Shown here: positions 26,666 through 37,957 of the stretch, one piece after another
Layout: the number at the start of each line of letters is the position of its first letter
Numbering within the stretch: the stretch's first letter is position 1
Assembly (NCBI RefSeq): GCF_000165425.1
Contig: NW_001798998.1
Location: forward strand, 114,835-178,834
Direction of reading: 5' to 3'
Source: Paramecium tetraurelia
Lineage: Eukaryota > Ciliophora > Oligohymenophorea > Peniculida > Parameciidae
DNA: 64,000 nucleotides
Program-made: the position numbers and the translations under genes
Notes under the pieces: model-generated
What the model saw: only the letters and a program-made list of their open reading frames with translations
What the model was told of the DNA's origin: nothing
The model's database searches: none

Positions 26666-27817
26666 TCAAATTTTTTCTGCAATTATTTGATCTAGCAGAT
26701 CTTTGTGTGTATCGATGGTATAGAATTCATCAATCTTTTTATCTGGCATAATTTAAGAATAGGTTTTGGTTTAGAATGTAGAAACTAATTTTAGGAAGAA
26801 TAATACTTTTTTCTTAAATATTTCTGATTCTTGATGAAAGCATACATTAGTAATTGGACAAAGTTTAAAGATGCATTAATTTATATTGCAAGGCTTCATC
26901 TACGTCCATATTTGGTTGTTTTTCGTAATACTTGATCATATTATTAACAGTGCTAGTCAATCGATCTAATTATTCATATTATTGAATAATTAGTTGTTCT
27001 TAATATTTTTAGGGAACAGAAAACTATTAATTAAGTCTAACTGTGCCGGATAATTGATCATATGATTCCTTCATAGTTTGTTAAGCTTTTTAATAATCAT
27101 TGCATTGAGCCTCTTCTTTTTTTAAGACTTCAAGCCCATCCTCTGTAATTTTCTAAACCAATCCAACAGTCGAAATGTATTCATTTAGATTTTTAGACAA
27201 ATCCTTTTAACCAGCTAAAATCTATTCAGAAGTATCTAGAACAGATTTGGTATCAATTTGAAAGACTATTTGAGAAATTGGCTAGATCATTTATTACCAT
27301 TATTAGTTTTAAGCAGGTTGATTAATAAAGGTTTTTTCTGTTTCACCGATCTTTAGAGTCAATGCATTATATTTTTCTTTAAAGGCATTAGAATCATTAA
27401 TTAAAGTTTGAATCTAATTTTATTGAGGATATTATAGACCATTCTACATCATTCCTGGTTACTATTATTAAGGCGTGGTAGCAAATAAATTAGGTTATTA
27501 TCCAAAGGCTGGTTATGTGTTTCCAAATAGGTTAGGAGTTGTCGTTGATGTAGGACCAAATAAACCTTAATTTTGAGCTGGTTATCCTAATAATGATGTT
27601 TATCCAAATCCACCTATAGAATAATATATATGGAAATACCTATCCCTTGTTAAGTTTAAGTATTTGTCTATCCAAACATCATATTATTTTATTGCGTTGT
27701 TTATGGATTGTTAAAGAGGTTATTTGATTATTGAGCAGCAGGTGCAGAGAATATGGAATTTGTTTAAGGAGGTTAATTTCCGAATAAACCTTATTATGTT
27801 GCATTTGGATTGAACAT
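26666..27817 (-). CDS. FG-repeat nucleoporin, Nup54/Nup58/Nup62-like, 367 aa
   Basis: Central-channel nuclear pore protein. ATG 27817 starts MFNPNATQQGLFGNQPP. The first ~120 residues carry FG/GLFG motifs (GLFGN, MFGQ, GGFGQ, GLFGP, LFGN, AFGQ) in a Gln/Asn/Thr/Pro-rich linker. Then ~240 residues of coiled coil (NDSNAFKEKYNALTLKIGET, EALQYKLMHLQTLSNY). Two introns (26 and 22 nt) restore frame, and the last exon ends DLLDQIIAEKI. FG repeats plus a C-terminal coiled coil fit the Nup62-Nup58-Nup54 trio; Nup54 or Nup58 is favoured by the repeat type, but the exact member is not settled. Confidence 0.75.
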
Positions 27818-27986
27818 ATTAAATGCTTTAATTATTTGTTTAAATTATTTGAATATTTATTTTAGTAAAATAATGAATAATACTCAATTCAATGGATAGT
27901 TTAAATATTATGTGAATTGAGGAATATATTTCTGAGGATAATGATGACCATATGATAACAAGAGAATTTTATTTTAAAACCTTTCA

Positions 27987-28189
27987 ATGTCAGTCCAATT
28001 AAGTGGCATCAGTTTAAAAACTAATGATGTTAACCCATTTCTATCAAATGAACCACTGCAACTGGAGAAAGTATCACCTGGATAATTTAAATAAAATACC
28101 ATAATTTTCAATGTTAAATGACTCTCCCAAACAAGATGCTTTAAAGTGCATAGATTAACCGTTATACGTCACAAATTATAAAGAGGTGA
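27987..28189 (+). CDS. small hypothetical protein, about 59 aa (5' end uncertain)
   Basis: ATG 27987 opens MSVQLSGISLKTNDVNPFLS and a 23-nt intron (28113-28135) joins a last exon ending YTSQIIKR before TGA 28187. An upstream ATG at about 27881 (MNNTQFNGQFKYY) with a 25-nt intron may belong to the same gene, but the frames do not meet cleanly. Its stop is 11 nt from that of the convergent minus gene. No family recognised. Confidence 0.4.
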
Positions 28190-28200
28190 TGTACATTCCA

Positions 28201-28482
28201 TCATAAGTGCCAGTCACCTACTATAAATCTACATAACCCATTAAAATTACAATCATCCTTTTCTATAACGAACTCTTCTTCCCATACATAGAAATAAAAC
28301 TTGCTGAGACTATTGGCACAGAAATTATGATCTTTATAGATTTATCTCTATTCATAAAATATTCCTATCGCTACTATATTTTGTTTATTGTATTGGATTT
28401 TGACTCTAGTTATTTTATCTATCATTCCATCATCAAAATCATCCCCCTAGGGTTTACCAATCGATAGATATTTGCCTTCCAT
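28201..28482 (-). CDS. hypothetical protein, 93 aa
   Basis: Single-exon frame from ATG 28482 (MEGKYLSIGKPQGDDFDDG) to TGA 28201. The composition is typical of a folded, acidic beta-rich protein (ITRVKIQYNKQNIVAIGIFY, FYFYVWEEEFVIEKDDCNF). The opposite strand is also open for a long way but has a hydrophobic, non-coding look. No family recognised. Confidence 0.55.
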
Positions 28483-28527
28483 CTTTTAAAATCAATATTA
28501 ATTTAATTATATATAATTTATCAAAAG

Positions 28528-30011
28528 TCAATTGATTTATTCCTATTTGATATCCGATTAAAAGTTAGTTTGAGGATGCTACTGCTTATTCTATATCATT
28601 GATTGATCAATGTCACCTACTTTTTACTCAATAGATGCCCATTAAGGTAAATTAAAATAAATAAGATCAGAAGTGACCCATTAACGTTTCGAATCATCAT
28701 CCTTATTCTTTAAACATTGCTGCAATATTGCTTATTATGAAGCTGGAGATTTCCCTCTTTTTGGACTATTCTTTATCATCGATTTTGATGTATTTAATTT
28801 CGATTGAACCTTCTTCCTCTTCTTAGGTTATTGTTCTTCATCACTTGAATTCTACACCTCCAATCTAGCCTTATATTTATGCTTATCACAAAAAAATTTA
28901 AACTAATTCTCTATCAATTTGCCTTATCATAACATATTTAGCTTTACCTGTTTGGGAACTCTTCATTAGACAGGTAAAATGAAATGATTAAGGACACACT
29001 GCACAACAAATTGTTGCTCCCGCTCTACTACACAAAAAACACCTCTAAAATTAATGATATTCTTACAGTTTTCTTAGATTTCTCAACCTCTTCATCTATG
29101 TTCTTTGGATCACTTTATTCTAACCCATTAAAAAACACCAAATTCTAACTCCATAATCCACACATCTCATGTATTTAATACTTCTAACTTGAATTATTGT
29201 TTGAAGGTATTAATAAAAGAGACCCTAAATTTTAATCATTTGCTTCCAACCCACAAAATGCACAATTACCCTCATTTTACTTTGGATATATTAATTTCTA
29301 ATATTAAAATTTCTATAATCTCCCAAAGGTTATGACCGATTCCTTTATTTCTTGCCTTTGTTTCAATATTGGCTTGATTGTTTCCGTCTACTGTTCGGAT
29401 GAATTTTAAATTTAAGTTGTAACCCTTTATTAGTTATTTTCTTTTTAAGTATTTTAATTTTATTAAGTCTAAAATTATGTCGAGTTCTATGCTTATAATT
29501 ATTAGACTTGCAATTAGAGATGTGTTTATTATTGACCTAAAGTAGATTAACTCTGGTTATAAGAATTTTGGCCTGGCTGACCTGGATTCCTTGTTTATTT
29601 GAACAATGGGTAAAATTTTTAATCTTGCTGTACAATTTTTTAAGGGACTTTTTATTCAGTCTATTTATTTGTTTACTCTTATTGATTTAATTCCTCAATT
29701 ACATATGTTTATGGATTGGAGGGAACCATCTCTTTCAAATCTCTTAATTATTTATCCACTTCCTTATGAAACTTATTAAAATATTCCAATATCTTCAATT
29801 GATTATATGATTATTTATCTAGTTGTTTCATGCTATTAGAGTCCTCTGTAATATTATTCAAATGATATCTTCGCTCCATTTTTTCTTACTATTTCCTTTT
29901 CAGATAATTTGTAAATTTTTGAAGAGTAGCCTTTGTTAATGCTAACAATTGATCAGCGTCTGAAATGGCTTATTCGAACTCTTCAGCGGCTTATTCTAAA
30001 TACAAATTCAT
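28528..30011 (-). CDS. extended-PHD (ePHD) zinc-finger protein, 478 aa
   Basis: Probable chromatin-associated protein. ATG 30011, introns 29045-29066 (22 nt) and 28923-28947 (25 nt), TGA 28528. N-terminal ~110 residues form a coiled coil, then a Gln/Thr/Asn-rich disordered segment. Next is an extended PHD: pre-PHD C2HC (NCAFCGLEAND...HEMCGLWSQNL) followed by an atypical PHD (RCFLCSRAGATICCAVC..SFHFTCL) and FKFFCDKHK. A basic KRKK-rich stretch follows (QQPKKRKKVQ, SPKRGKSP). ePHD domains occur in JADE/BRPF and MLL-type readers, but no other domain of those families is present, so the complex is unknown. Confidence 0.75.
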
Positions 30012-30372
30012 TAAATTATTTATATTAATTTTTTCAAAAAATAACCATGACTTTGAATTGAACTTATTAAATTTTAATGTATTGTATTTTTTTTATGTTT
30101 TTCGTTTTTTATGAAGTATATATTCCCTATATATTTATTATATATTCTATATATCAACATACACACAAAAATAAAAATTGGCTACTTAATTTATTTTTCA
30201 ATCTTTTTCCTCATTTTCTTCTTTTTGATTTACAGACTTTTTTTCTATAATAATATAGTAATATTTGATAAATCAAACGTATTATTATTTGCAATAGGAA
30301 ACTGCTTCAGACTTGAATAAGTAAGGAATCTCAGAATTTTTAATTACATGAGACCCATGTTATTTAGCTTGA
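30012..30372. other. AT-rich intergenic
   Basis: Upstream of the ePHD gene. Contains a hydrophobic plus-strand chance frame (from 30111) made of Ile/Phe/Tyr codons from T/A runs; I do not consider it a gene. It may hide a 5' exon of the membrane protein that follows. Confidence 0.4.
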
Positions 30373-30952
30373 AATCAGTCATCAAATAAGATACTTAATG
30401 ACTTGAATTTAGTTTCATTAAATATTTAACGAATTAAAAATAATTTGTTCAGAATTATTAAATATATACTCAATCTATCATCAGAGGACTTCATACAGTT
30501 TTCAATCCTTGATATTAATCATTTTGTTAAAAAAAAACCTTAAATTCCTTTGAAGATACAACCCTACTTGAAAGAGTGGAAATAATTTTGTATTTTAGGA
30601 TTCTATTTTCCGATATTGAGGTATATTTGCAGTTTTTGGACTTTATCTTCATCTTTTTCACGTTTTCTTTGCGCATATGGAATATTATGGTCTTAGCCGT
30701 GGCGTATTTGATGCCCAATTTTTTAGCAGCCTATTTAATACTTAATTCAGTAGTATACATCTTTGATTTTAAACCCTTCCATGAATACCAACTAAGCAAG
30801 CTATTCCTTTGCATTAGACGGTACCTTAACGTAAGTTCGTTTATATTCTTAAAAAACACCAGGCCCTAAATTATTTCGAGGTCTAAGTTCCTTCTTTTCT
30901 TACGATTTCTCAACTTCAGAACTAGCATTATTTGAATATTCATTTTCATTGA
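30373..30952 (+). CDS. putative multi-pass membrane protein, 5' end not found
   Basis: The frame is open from 30373 with coding-like content (NLSSEDFIQFSILDINHFVK, then PLKIQPYLKE). A 23-nt intron (30571-30593) leads into ILFSDIEVYLQFLDFIFIFF and two or three hydrophobic helices (IWNIMVLAVAYLMPNFLAAY, LILNSVVYIFDF). A second intron of 32 nt (GTAAGT..CACCAG) may join YLN to ALNYFEVQVPSFL before TGA 30950. No ATG in frame was located, so the 5' end or an upstream exon is missing. GC is locally higher than in the flanks. No family recognised; it could be a fragment. Confidence 0.4.
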
Positions 30953-32614
30953 GACAACGAATTATGTTCATTATAAATAATAATTTTGATCCCTTCAACA
31001 TAATCTTGAATATAAACAGATATTTTAATGCGTCATAATTAATTAACGTGTGTAAATTTTATAAATCTCGTGTAATTGATTGATATCAACTCGTCGTGTT
31101 GAAATTTAATGATTTAATAGTATCATTTTTTATGATATTTTTGTACAATTTATAGGAAAATATAGGGTATCAAATAAAATTTAAAAATTAACTCCATAAT
31201 TAATAAAACAAAAACTCGCATTATTTAATAATAAAATGAATTAAATCTAAGAGGTTGTCTAGCGAAAGAAATAAAGGAATATTTAAATTCTCATGATATT
31301 AAATAAATTAAACATTATCCTATTTTTATATTTATTCCTTAGTTTTACTCAATACTGCAACTTATTCAATAAAAAAAAGATACCATATTTATTCTTTCTA
31401 ATAACTCAACCTAATTATAAAAATATAATATTGTCTCATCTTAGGCTAAATAGAATAATATTTTTGGTAAATTTTAAGAAAAACCAAAAAAAATAAATTA
31501 TTTATGTTTTCAATATATGAAAGTAAAGTTGAAGCAATCTTCAAATCCGATAGTATATTATTAACAATAATAGATAAATTAAAAATTGAAACTTTTAAAG
31601 GTGTAAGTAATAAAAAAGGTTTGGACTTCTTAAGTAGTTTTATTTTATAATACTTATCAATTATTTCATAAAACACAAGCATTTTCAATAAACAAGTTTA
31701 CAATTGCTTAGCAATGATAAATTACATAAAGTAAATATAAGAAAAGCTAGAAAAAACATTAAAAATAAATGAGGAATAAAAAAAGGAGAAGAATTTAGGT
31801 AACTAAGAATAGAATGCTAATATAGGGGTCAAATTTTAATTCCGCACCTTTTTAATTATTTCTTACCCAGAAATTCTTAATTTATTTAAGTTTCAGATAA
31901 ATATCTTCATATGCGTTAAAAAATGCGATATTGTCAAATCCAATATAAAAGCGATTACTGTACATCTTTACCTAATTATTAATGAATAAACTAAAGATTA
32001 TCAGTTAATAATTTATAGTTTTGCTTAAGTTAGATTAGGATATAATTCTTAGAACAATACATCAGGATTTTTACTTCTTGAAAATAAATGTAAGACCCTA
32101 AAACTGGAAGATTTCTTTTTTCAGTTAAATACTTCTTTCAATAAGAAATTATCTCCTTTTAGTACATTAAGACATTATTATTACATCAATTTCAATTTGG
32201 TTTGATTACCATGTAATTTGTGGAGATAGCTTAGTTTTGCAGAGAAATAAATGTTTGATTAAATTGTGATTATGTATGTAATTTTCTTATGAGGTTCGAT
32301 AATTGATCTAGAGCAGCAAGGTTATAAAATATAAAAGATTTCAATAAAAAATACAATGTTTTATTTTTCAAATTCTTTGAAATAGATTGATTAAAAGGGG
32401 ATGATTAAATTTGTAAAAATTACAGTTTCTTTGTTTATTTAATGAGTTTGATTGAAATTGATAATCTGATTAAAATAATCGTTGATTATAATGGAAAAGA
32501 TAAAATCAATTTTTAATAATTAATTGTATAAGAGGAGAATGAGAGTTACATAATTAAGAAAAGAAATATAAAAATAATAATTATATAAATCAAATTTAGT
32601 TGAAGAAACAATTT
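30953..32614. other. long AT-rich region with one decayed fragment
   Basis: Apart from the pseudogene fragment listed below I see no gene. Frames around 31293-31690 on both strands are Ile/Leu/Asn-rich and look like chance. Confidence 0.4.
31934..32212 (-). pseudogene. decayed coding fragment with in-frame TGA codons
   Basis: One frame from ATG 32212 to TGA 31934 (93 codons) reads convincingly in parts (TEKRNLPVLGSYIYFQEV, NLQFIHQQLGKDVQQS) but contains three internal TGA codons. Two are in an Asn-TGA-Asn-TGA-Cys context and one precedes Lys-Lys-Tyr. No short introns remove them. Best read as a gene remnant of unknown family. Confidence 0.3.
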
Positions 32615-33909
32615 ATGATGAACATGGAATCTCTCAGTTTTAGTTGTATTAGACCACATACGTTTTTTTCTAAAACATATTTCTTAAAAGTAATGGAGGA
32701 TGAAGTATAGATATCGGCTGTAAATTCTTGATCACAATATTCAGTTTAGCAATTACTAGAACCCAAAATATCGAATAGAACTTAAATTAACGACATAAAT
32801 TTTATGGAAAATGGGAAAGCAATCATTAAAAGCCTTTGGAATAATTTACCAGAATAAAATTAAATATTTTGAAGCCTAATAGATACATCTTGAATCCTTA
32901 AAAGCAACTATTGGAGCCAAAGTTATTTACAGGAACATGGCATCATTTTATGAACCAGTTGAATTTATAGGAGAAGGATTGTCAGCCAAAGTAAATCCAA
33001 TTATTAATTTAGGTATTCTAAAGTATTGAGAAGAAGACCAAAAAAGAAGTGGCTGTGAAAATGATAAAATAGGAATTTGGAAGAGAAGATCAAGCTTTGG
33101 TAAGTAAACTAAATTGATTTTATGTTTTTAGGACATTGTCAAAACTGAAGTATCAATTCTAAAGTCACTTAACCACTAGAACATTATAAAGGTACTTGAA
33201 GTTTATGAAAACGATCAAACTTTTTGGATAGTTCAAGAATTTGTAGCAGGCACTCCATTAAGTCAAATATTAAAACAAAAGCTTCCAATCCATCAAATTA
33301 AAACAATTATGATTGTAATATTAATAAAAATAGGAATAGGGGTTATTGTAAACAGTTTGTTATTTATAATCTTAAAAAATTGTACATAGAGACATAAAAC
33401 CAGAAAATATCATAATATAAAAAGATAATTCAATAAAAGTTATAGATTTTGGATTTGCAGCAAATTTAAAGTTTGGATCGGTTAGCAGTGTGTGTGGTAC
33501 TCCAGGATATTATGCTCCAGAAGTATTGAGATAGAAGGAATCAAGTTTTAATTCAGATATGTTTAGTGTTGGGGTTGTTTTATTCAATTTGTAAAGTATT
33601 CTCTTAACTAATAGAATAACAAATCAACCCATGTTAAAATCAAAAATGTATAATGCCTAATAATATGTTGCTGATGAAGAAGCAGCAGATCTTTTGAAGA
33701 AAATGTTAGAAGTCGATCCAATTAAACGTATTACTGCTTAGCAAGCTTTGGAGCATCTATATTTCAAAGATGAAATGGAGAAAATTATTGATGAAAAATA
33801 AATCAGCTTATTTCCATCCGAAAAACAAATTCCAATGTAATAGCAGTAGGTAAATATTCAATAGTATCAAATTAGAAAATTAATAAATGCCCAGTTGCAA
33901 AAACAATGA
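32615..33909 (+). CDS. Ser/Thr protein kinase with N-terminal PH-like region, 398 aa
   Basis: ATG 32615, introns of 25, 22, 32 and 19 nt (32720-32744, 32991-33012, 33100-33131, 33315-33333), TGA 33907; all restore frame. Residues 1-110 form a PH-like module typical of ciliate CAMK-group kinases (FSKTYFLKVMEDEVQISA, LKAFGIIYQNKIKYFEAQ). The kinase domain has all catalytic elements: glycine loop GEGLSAKVF, VAVKMIK lysine, HRDIKPEN, DFGFA and CGTPGYYAPEVL. The C-terminal lobe is short, with a slightly shortened region after the APE motif, and ends in a Gln-rich tail. Expected to be active. The substrate is unknown, and the family is greatly expanded in Paramecium. Confidence 0.85.
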
Positions 33910-34917
33910 AATCTCTCAGAACTACCAATATTATTGACTATTGAATTTATGATTTTTCATTTCTACTATTTCTTTGCTCTCAATAATTAATATATTTCAA
34001 TTTACTTTATCTTTTTAATTTAATTATTAAACATATATATTTTGTTATTAATCTCTTTATAATACTTAAAAAATTCAGTAATCCTAACTGATTAAAGCTA
34101 TTATAGTTTGAACAAAAGGATTTTAGAAACCAAAATTAGAAGGAGATGTTTTAAAGTGACACAAACAAACAAAAATAATGAATATCAAAATGGTTCTGAT
34201 AGCAGAACTACCATTTAAGAAAAAGATTAATACAAGACATCAAGTTTAAATTTAAACTTTTATCTAAATCTTTTCTAACATCTCAAGGAAAAAGAGAGTG
34301 ATATATTAAATTTAAACTAAATAGGAATAAAAAATGAGATATCTTATATAAACGGTTCAATAGCCTATCTACTTATTAATATCTTAAAGGATAAGATAGT
34401 AAATATATCAATATAAAGTGTAATTTATTCAATACATTGCATTCATTTTAATTTCATCTTTTAGAGTAATATTTAATGAGATCGAAAACTACTATGAAAA
34501 ACTCTTATTTTGATAAAGAGATACATTAAAACAGAGTGATAATTAAAATAAAACAACTAATACATTCTATAATTCAACTTCCATACTCATCAAAATTTTT
34601 GAAATAATCTACATCTTACAATTTATTTTTCTTAAGCAAGTACGGTTCTAATTACTCATTATATCTCAAAACATTCTAAAAATGATAATTAAGATAGTTG
34701 ATATTCTTCTTATACTGAGATTGTCTCAAATTGTATATAACTGTACTAAAATTAAAAATCTGGTAACAATCGAATTACTATTAATAGAGTCAATTCGCTT
34801 TGAAATATTGTTAGTGTTTGCATCCTTAATATTTCTAATAAAAATAGAGATATTTTGCATTAATTTTCTAAATGATATACTAATTGCTTACCTGCTATAT
34901 AATTTAATTATTTATTA
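33910..34917. other. AT-rich intergenic, about 1 kb
   Basis: No convincing gene. A 76-codon minus-strand frame (34429-34659) and a plus frame (34682-34918) are low-complexity and unsupported. It includes the promoter of the Tim22 gene at its right end. Confidence 0.45.
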
Positions 34918-35404
34918 ATGGCATAAGAACCTAATCCATTTAGTAATAATATACAATATTATCAAGAGCATGTGACATTTATGGACACTAATTGTGCAGC
35001 AAAAGCAGGCATGGTCACTGTAGCTGGAGGTGCAATGGGATTTTTAATGGCTTTGTTCATGAATGCAGTAGAAATGAGAGACATGGATTATGGTAGAACC
35101 AAATAATCAACTCGATATGTGTTAAGAGTAAATAATAATTCAATACTAGAGAGATATAAACAAGATGTTTGGAATGGCAAAAGGGTTTGCTATTTTCGGT
35201 GCTTTTTACTCAATATTTGAATGTCAATTAGAAAAATTAAGAATTAGAGATGATGCAACTAACTCATTTCTCTCTTGTATGTTTTCATCTATGGTACTGG
35301 CTGCTGAATCAGTGGGATGGAAGGGTTTAATGATGTCAGGATTAGGTGGAGGTATGTTTGGAGGGGTTATGTATTATGTTTAGATAAAATTTATGAATCA
35401 CTGA
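34918..35404 (+). CDS. TIM22: mitochondrial inner-membrane translocase Tim22, 154 aa
   Basis: Pore subunit of the carrier translocase that inserts multi-pass proteins into the mitochondrial inner membrane. ATG 34918, one 22-nt intron (35128-35149) joining YVLR to RDINKMFGMAKGF, TGA 35402. Tim17/22/23 family features: glycine-rich helices (AGMVTVAGGAMGFLMALF, AKGFAIFGAFYSIFECQ, WKGLMMSGLGGGMFGGV) with GxxxG spacing, four predicted TM segments, and paired Cys (DTNCAAK and IFECQ) as in Tim22. The length is normal. Tim22 is favoured over Tim17/23 by the N-terminal segment and the Cys positions. Confidence 0.8.
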
Positions 35405-35421
35405 TATATTTTATTATTAAA

Positions 35422-36045
35422 ATGAAAAAATAATTTCATTTCTAAAAAAAAAATAAGGAATGGCAATAAGAATTTCAAGATTTAGATGATTAAGCAGTTC
35501 TAGAAAAAGTGCAATTGCCACCTTCTGAAGATGAAGAATAAGTAGTTTAAGAAGAATAATTAGTAGAGTAAACCAAATCGGATGAGGAAAACGAAATTGA
35601 AATTATAGAAGAAAAAGAAGTGATTAATGAATAGCCGAATGAAAAGTCCAAGAAAATTGAATGGTTAGACTCCGATATTGAGGGTGTTGATGATATAGAT
35701 GATGAAGAAGAATTAATTGACGATGCTAATGAAATAGATCATGATTAAAAAACTATTTTTGTATAAGGACTTCCACTCAAAATAAGTGATAAAGAGATAG
35801 CTGATTTCTTTTCAGAATACGGGACAATTGTGTCACTTGAAATTCCTCGAAATGAGGGATCTTAATTTACTAAGAGAAGAGCATTTATTGAATATAGCAC
35901 AGTTAGTGAAGCGTAGGGTATTGCTATGCTTGATCTGGAATTGAAAGGCTGTCAACTTAAATTGAGGATTGGGATATAGCAATAATAAGATAAAGGACAA
36001 AAGATGTAAAATGATAGAAGTAGAAGTAGAAGTTAATCAAAATGA
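35422..36045 (+). CDS. RRM-domain RNA-binding protein, 207 aa
   Basis: Single exon, ATG 35422 (only 17 nt after the Tim22 stop, same strand) to TGA 36043. N-terminal ~110 residues are very acidic (DGVDDIDDEEELIDDANE-like run). One RRM follows, with RNP2 IFVQGLP and RNP1 RRAFIEY, and a short SR-like tail (NDRSRSRSQSK). The acidic plus single-RRM plus SR arrangement resembles nucleolin-like or nucleolar RRM proteins. The role, probably in nuclear or ribosomal RNA handling, is inferred. Confidence 0.8.
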
Positions 36046-36127
36046 AATAAACAGAATGATTTATTTATACAGTTTATATATTTCTTTAATTAATAGAGTA
36101 TCATATAAATTTTTTAATTAAAAAATC

Positions 36128-36600
36128 ATGGACTTCTTAGGAATCAAAAATAATAAATTTGTTAGGAATAAAGAACTTTATAGATAATAAGAGGAATTGT
36201 GCATGAGAGATGATTACCTATTATAAATAGATAACGACACTCATATTATTGTTCCAGAATCTCCAGATTTTAAATTCATATAAACGATAAAAAGAAAAAG
36301 AAATCATTGATTACCTTAAGAAGGAATTGAGCTCATTTTTATATTATTTTGTACTAAAATTCTAATTCTAAATATTATACACATGAAATTTCTTCTTTAA
36401 ATAAGATCAGGTAATTCGTTTTGTAATCTGATGATCTGCGAAAAGCTAAAGAACACATTTTCATTAGAAGCGATCTCAAAAAAATACATTTGGGAAAGTA
36501 TTCCATGTGTTCAAATGGGACTCAATTCAAAACACACATAAATTAGATACTTTGGAAATTTAAGTTGAATATTCAATAATAAATTACTCATATAAAAAAG
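36128..36600 (+). CDS. hypothetical protein, frame unresolved (possibly decaying)
   Basis: ATG 36128 opens MDFLGIKNNKFVRNKELYRQ and runs 60 codons to TGA 36308. Coding continues in a neighbouring frame (KRQKEKEIIDYLKKELSSF), then again in another (SDDLRKAKEHIFIRSDLKKI, LGKYSMCSNGTQFKTH). A 16-nt GT..AG at 36241-36256 would fix the first switch but is shorter than other introns here; no intron was found for the second. Either several indels have damaged it or the assembly has errors. The right boundary is approximate, and the product is unrecognised. Confidence 0.35.
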
Positions 36601-36817
36601 AATAAAATTCGGGTAAAATTAAAACATCATTTACTTTTTATGCAGGTTAGTTTCCTTTATAACTTTATAATTTTATCTAAAGATCATTCGCAAATATTAG
36701 TGGATTTTCCTTAAAGCACTCTTATAGAATTTGTCAAAGGTTTTACCATCCTTTGTCTATTAGAAAGCGTAATCCTCCAACAGTATCATCAATAAACTCT
36801 CCTATCTGAGAATACAT
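36511..36817 (-). CDS. small hypothetical protein, up to 93 aa
   Basis: ATG 36817 (MYSQIGEFIDDT), 25-nt intron 36757-36781, then TKDGKTFDKFYKSALRKI and HQYLRMIFRQNYKV. The frame stays open to TGA 36511, but the last third is hydrophobic and overlaps coding on the other strand, so the true end is probably nearer 36640. No family recognised. Confidence 0.4.
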
Positions 36818-36829
36818 TAACTGATTTAT

Positions 36830-37395
36830 GGATGCAATGGAGGTGGTTAAATTAACCAATCAGGCGACTCAATTCTAAATAATCTAAAAATAATTCTTCT
36901 CCATCTTTAATAACTTTAATTCTTGTAAACTTAGGTCTCTTATGTGATTTTTATAATGATGATCAAGAAAAGATATGCTCTACGAAAAATTTTACATCGT
37001 GGAGAAATTTTAAGTTGGCCAAAATTGCATCAATTCTTGAAGAAGTTTTTAGGGACAAATATATCGATTAAACGTAAATTAATTGATTTTTTTCTTGGAG
37101 TGTGATTGATTTTGTGACCTAGAGCATAAGGATTTATGTCCTCTTCTTTTCCTAGTTGTTAGACTCTTTCAATTTATTTCTATATGGTCTATTAGAGTGA
37201 GCAGCTTATTCTTATATTTCTGATATTTTTTGTTCATATTCTTCAAAACCAAATCCTGAGATGCAAGATAGTATAAACTGGATGTAAAATCAAAGATGGG
37301 CCGATCGAATCAAAAGAAATGCTATTGAGATTGGTGTACTCTTTAATAAGGATTTTAGATAAAATGTTTGGATTTCGATATAAATGTCTAAACAT
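36830..37395 (-). pseudogene. SET-domain protein remnant (SETD9-like)
   Basis: ATG 37395 (MFRHLYRNPNILSKILIKEY) lies 8 nt after the peroxidase-like gene stop. Further on, three different frames carry parts of one SET domain: DFTSSLYYLASQDLVLKNMN; then EEDINPYALGHKINHTPRKK with FVPKNFF, the Asn-His pseudoknot region of SET; then RIKVIKDGEELFLDYLEL, the closing GEEL..DY motif. Between them the frame shifts by single bases, and one TGA lies in frame near 36950. No introns of the usual size repair these. Human SETD9 has the same order of motifs. The gene is probably dead or badly assembled. Confidence 0.5.
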
Positions 37396-37402
37396 AAATA
37401 AT

Positions 37403-37876
37403 TCATAATTTCTCATTTTGTAACAAGTACTTAATTGGTTGGCCTTCTTCTGAAATCAAGAATTTGCAGAAGTCTTATTTGATTTGTCTTCCATTAGCCA
37501 GCTTCTCATCATACAATTAAGGGGTTTGTCTTTTGAGAAATTTGTACAATGGATGAGTAAATTAACCATTCAATTCCACTTTCTAATAGACTTTGAATCC
37601 TTGTAATTTATCGGCAATCTGCTTATAAGTGAATGTGTGATCGCATTTAGGAAAGAGGAGCACTTAATACGGTAGAGATTTCAAATAATTCAATTGATCA
37701 TTCAATTCAGGTGAGTCGATTGCAACATTAACTATGACTACTTTTTGACCCTTATATTGAGAGAGTGATTCTTCAGACTTATTAATATCGATGACATTGA
37801 TTTCATGAATGGATTTAAATGGAGTTTCAACAGGAGAATCCAAAAACCATAACTTTCTTATTCCTGAATTTCCCAT
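37403..37876 (-). CDS. glutathione-peroxidase-fold protein without catalytic residue, 157 aa
   Basis: Single exon, ATG 37876 to TGA 37403. Thioredoxin-like GPX fold: KVVIVNVAIDSPELNDQ corresponds to the strand-loop where active enzymes have NVAS-x-(Cys/Sec)-G. Here the position is occupied by Asp-Ser and no Cys is present. Downstream landmarks are kept: FPKCDHTF, NGQFTHPLYKFLKRQTP and a C-terminal FCKFLISEEGQPIKYL matching the W/F-N-F-x-K-F-L-I-x-x-x-G motif. The catalytic Gln/Trp tetrad is also not evident. Probably a catalytically dead paralogue with a structural or binding role. The frame is intact, arguing against simple decay. Confidence 0.7.
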
Positions 37877-37957
37877 AATTAATTAATTAATTTTTATATT
37901 TTTCCCGTTATTTATACTTAGTATATATAAATAAATATATATATTAATTCGTTAAAG

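Noticed and set aside
31293-31688. Hydrophobic ORFs on both strands
   Set aside because: Ile/Leu/Asn/Phe content follows from T/A runs; no start context or homologous motif.
34429-34659. 76-codon minus-strand ORF upstream of Tim22
   Set aside because: Low complexity, no introns or conserved features; only weak coding character.
36650-37088. Long open plus-strand frame opposite the SET remnant
   Set aside because: The minus strand carries recognisable SET motifs; the plus frame is their antisense shadow.
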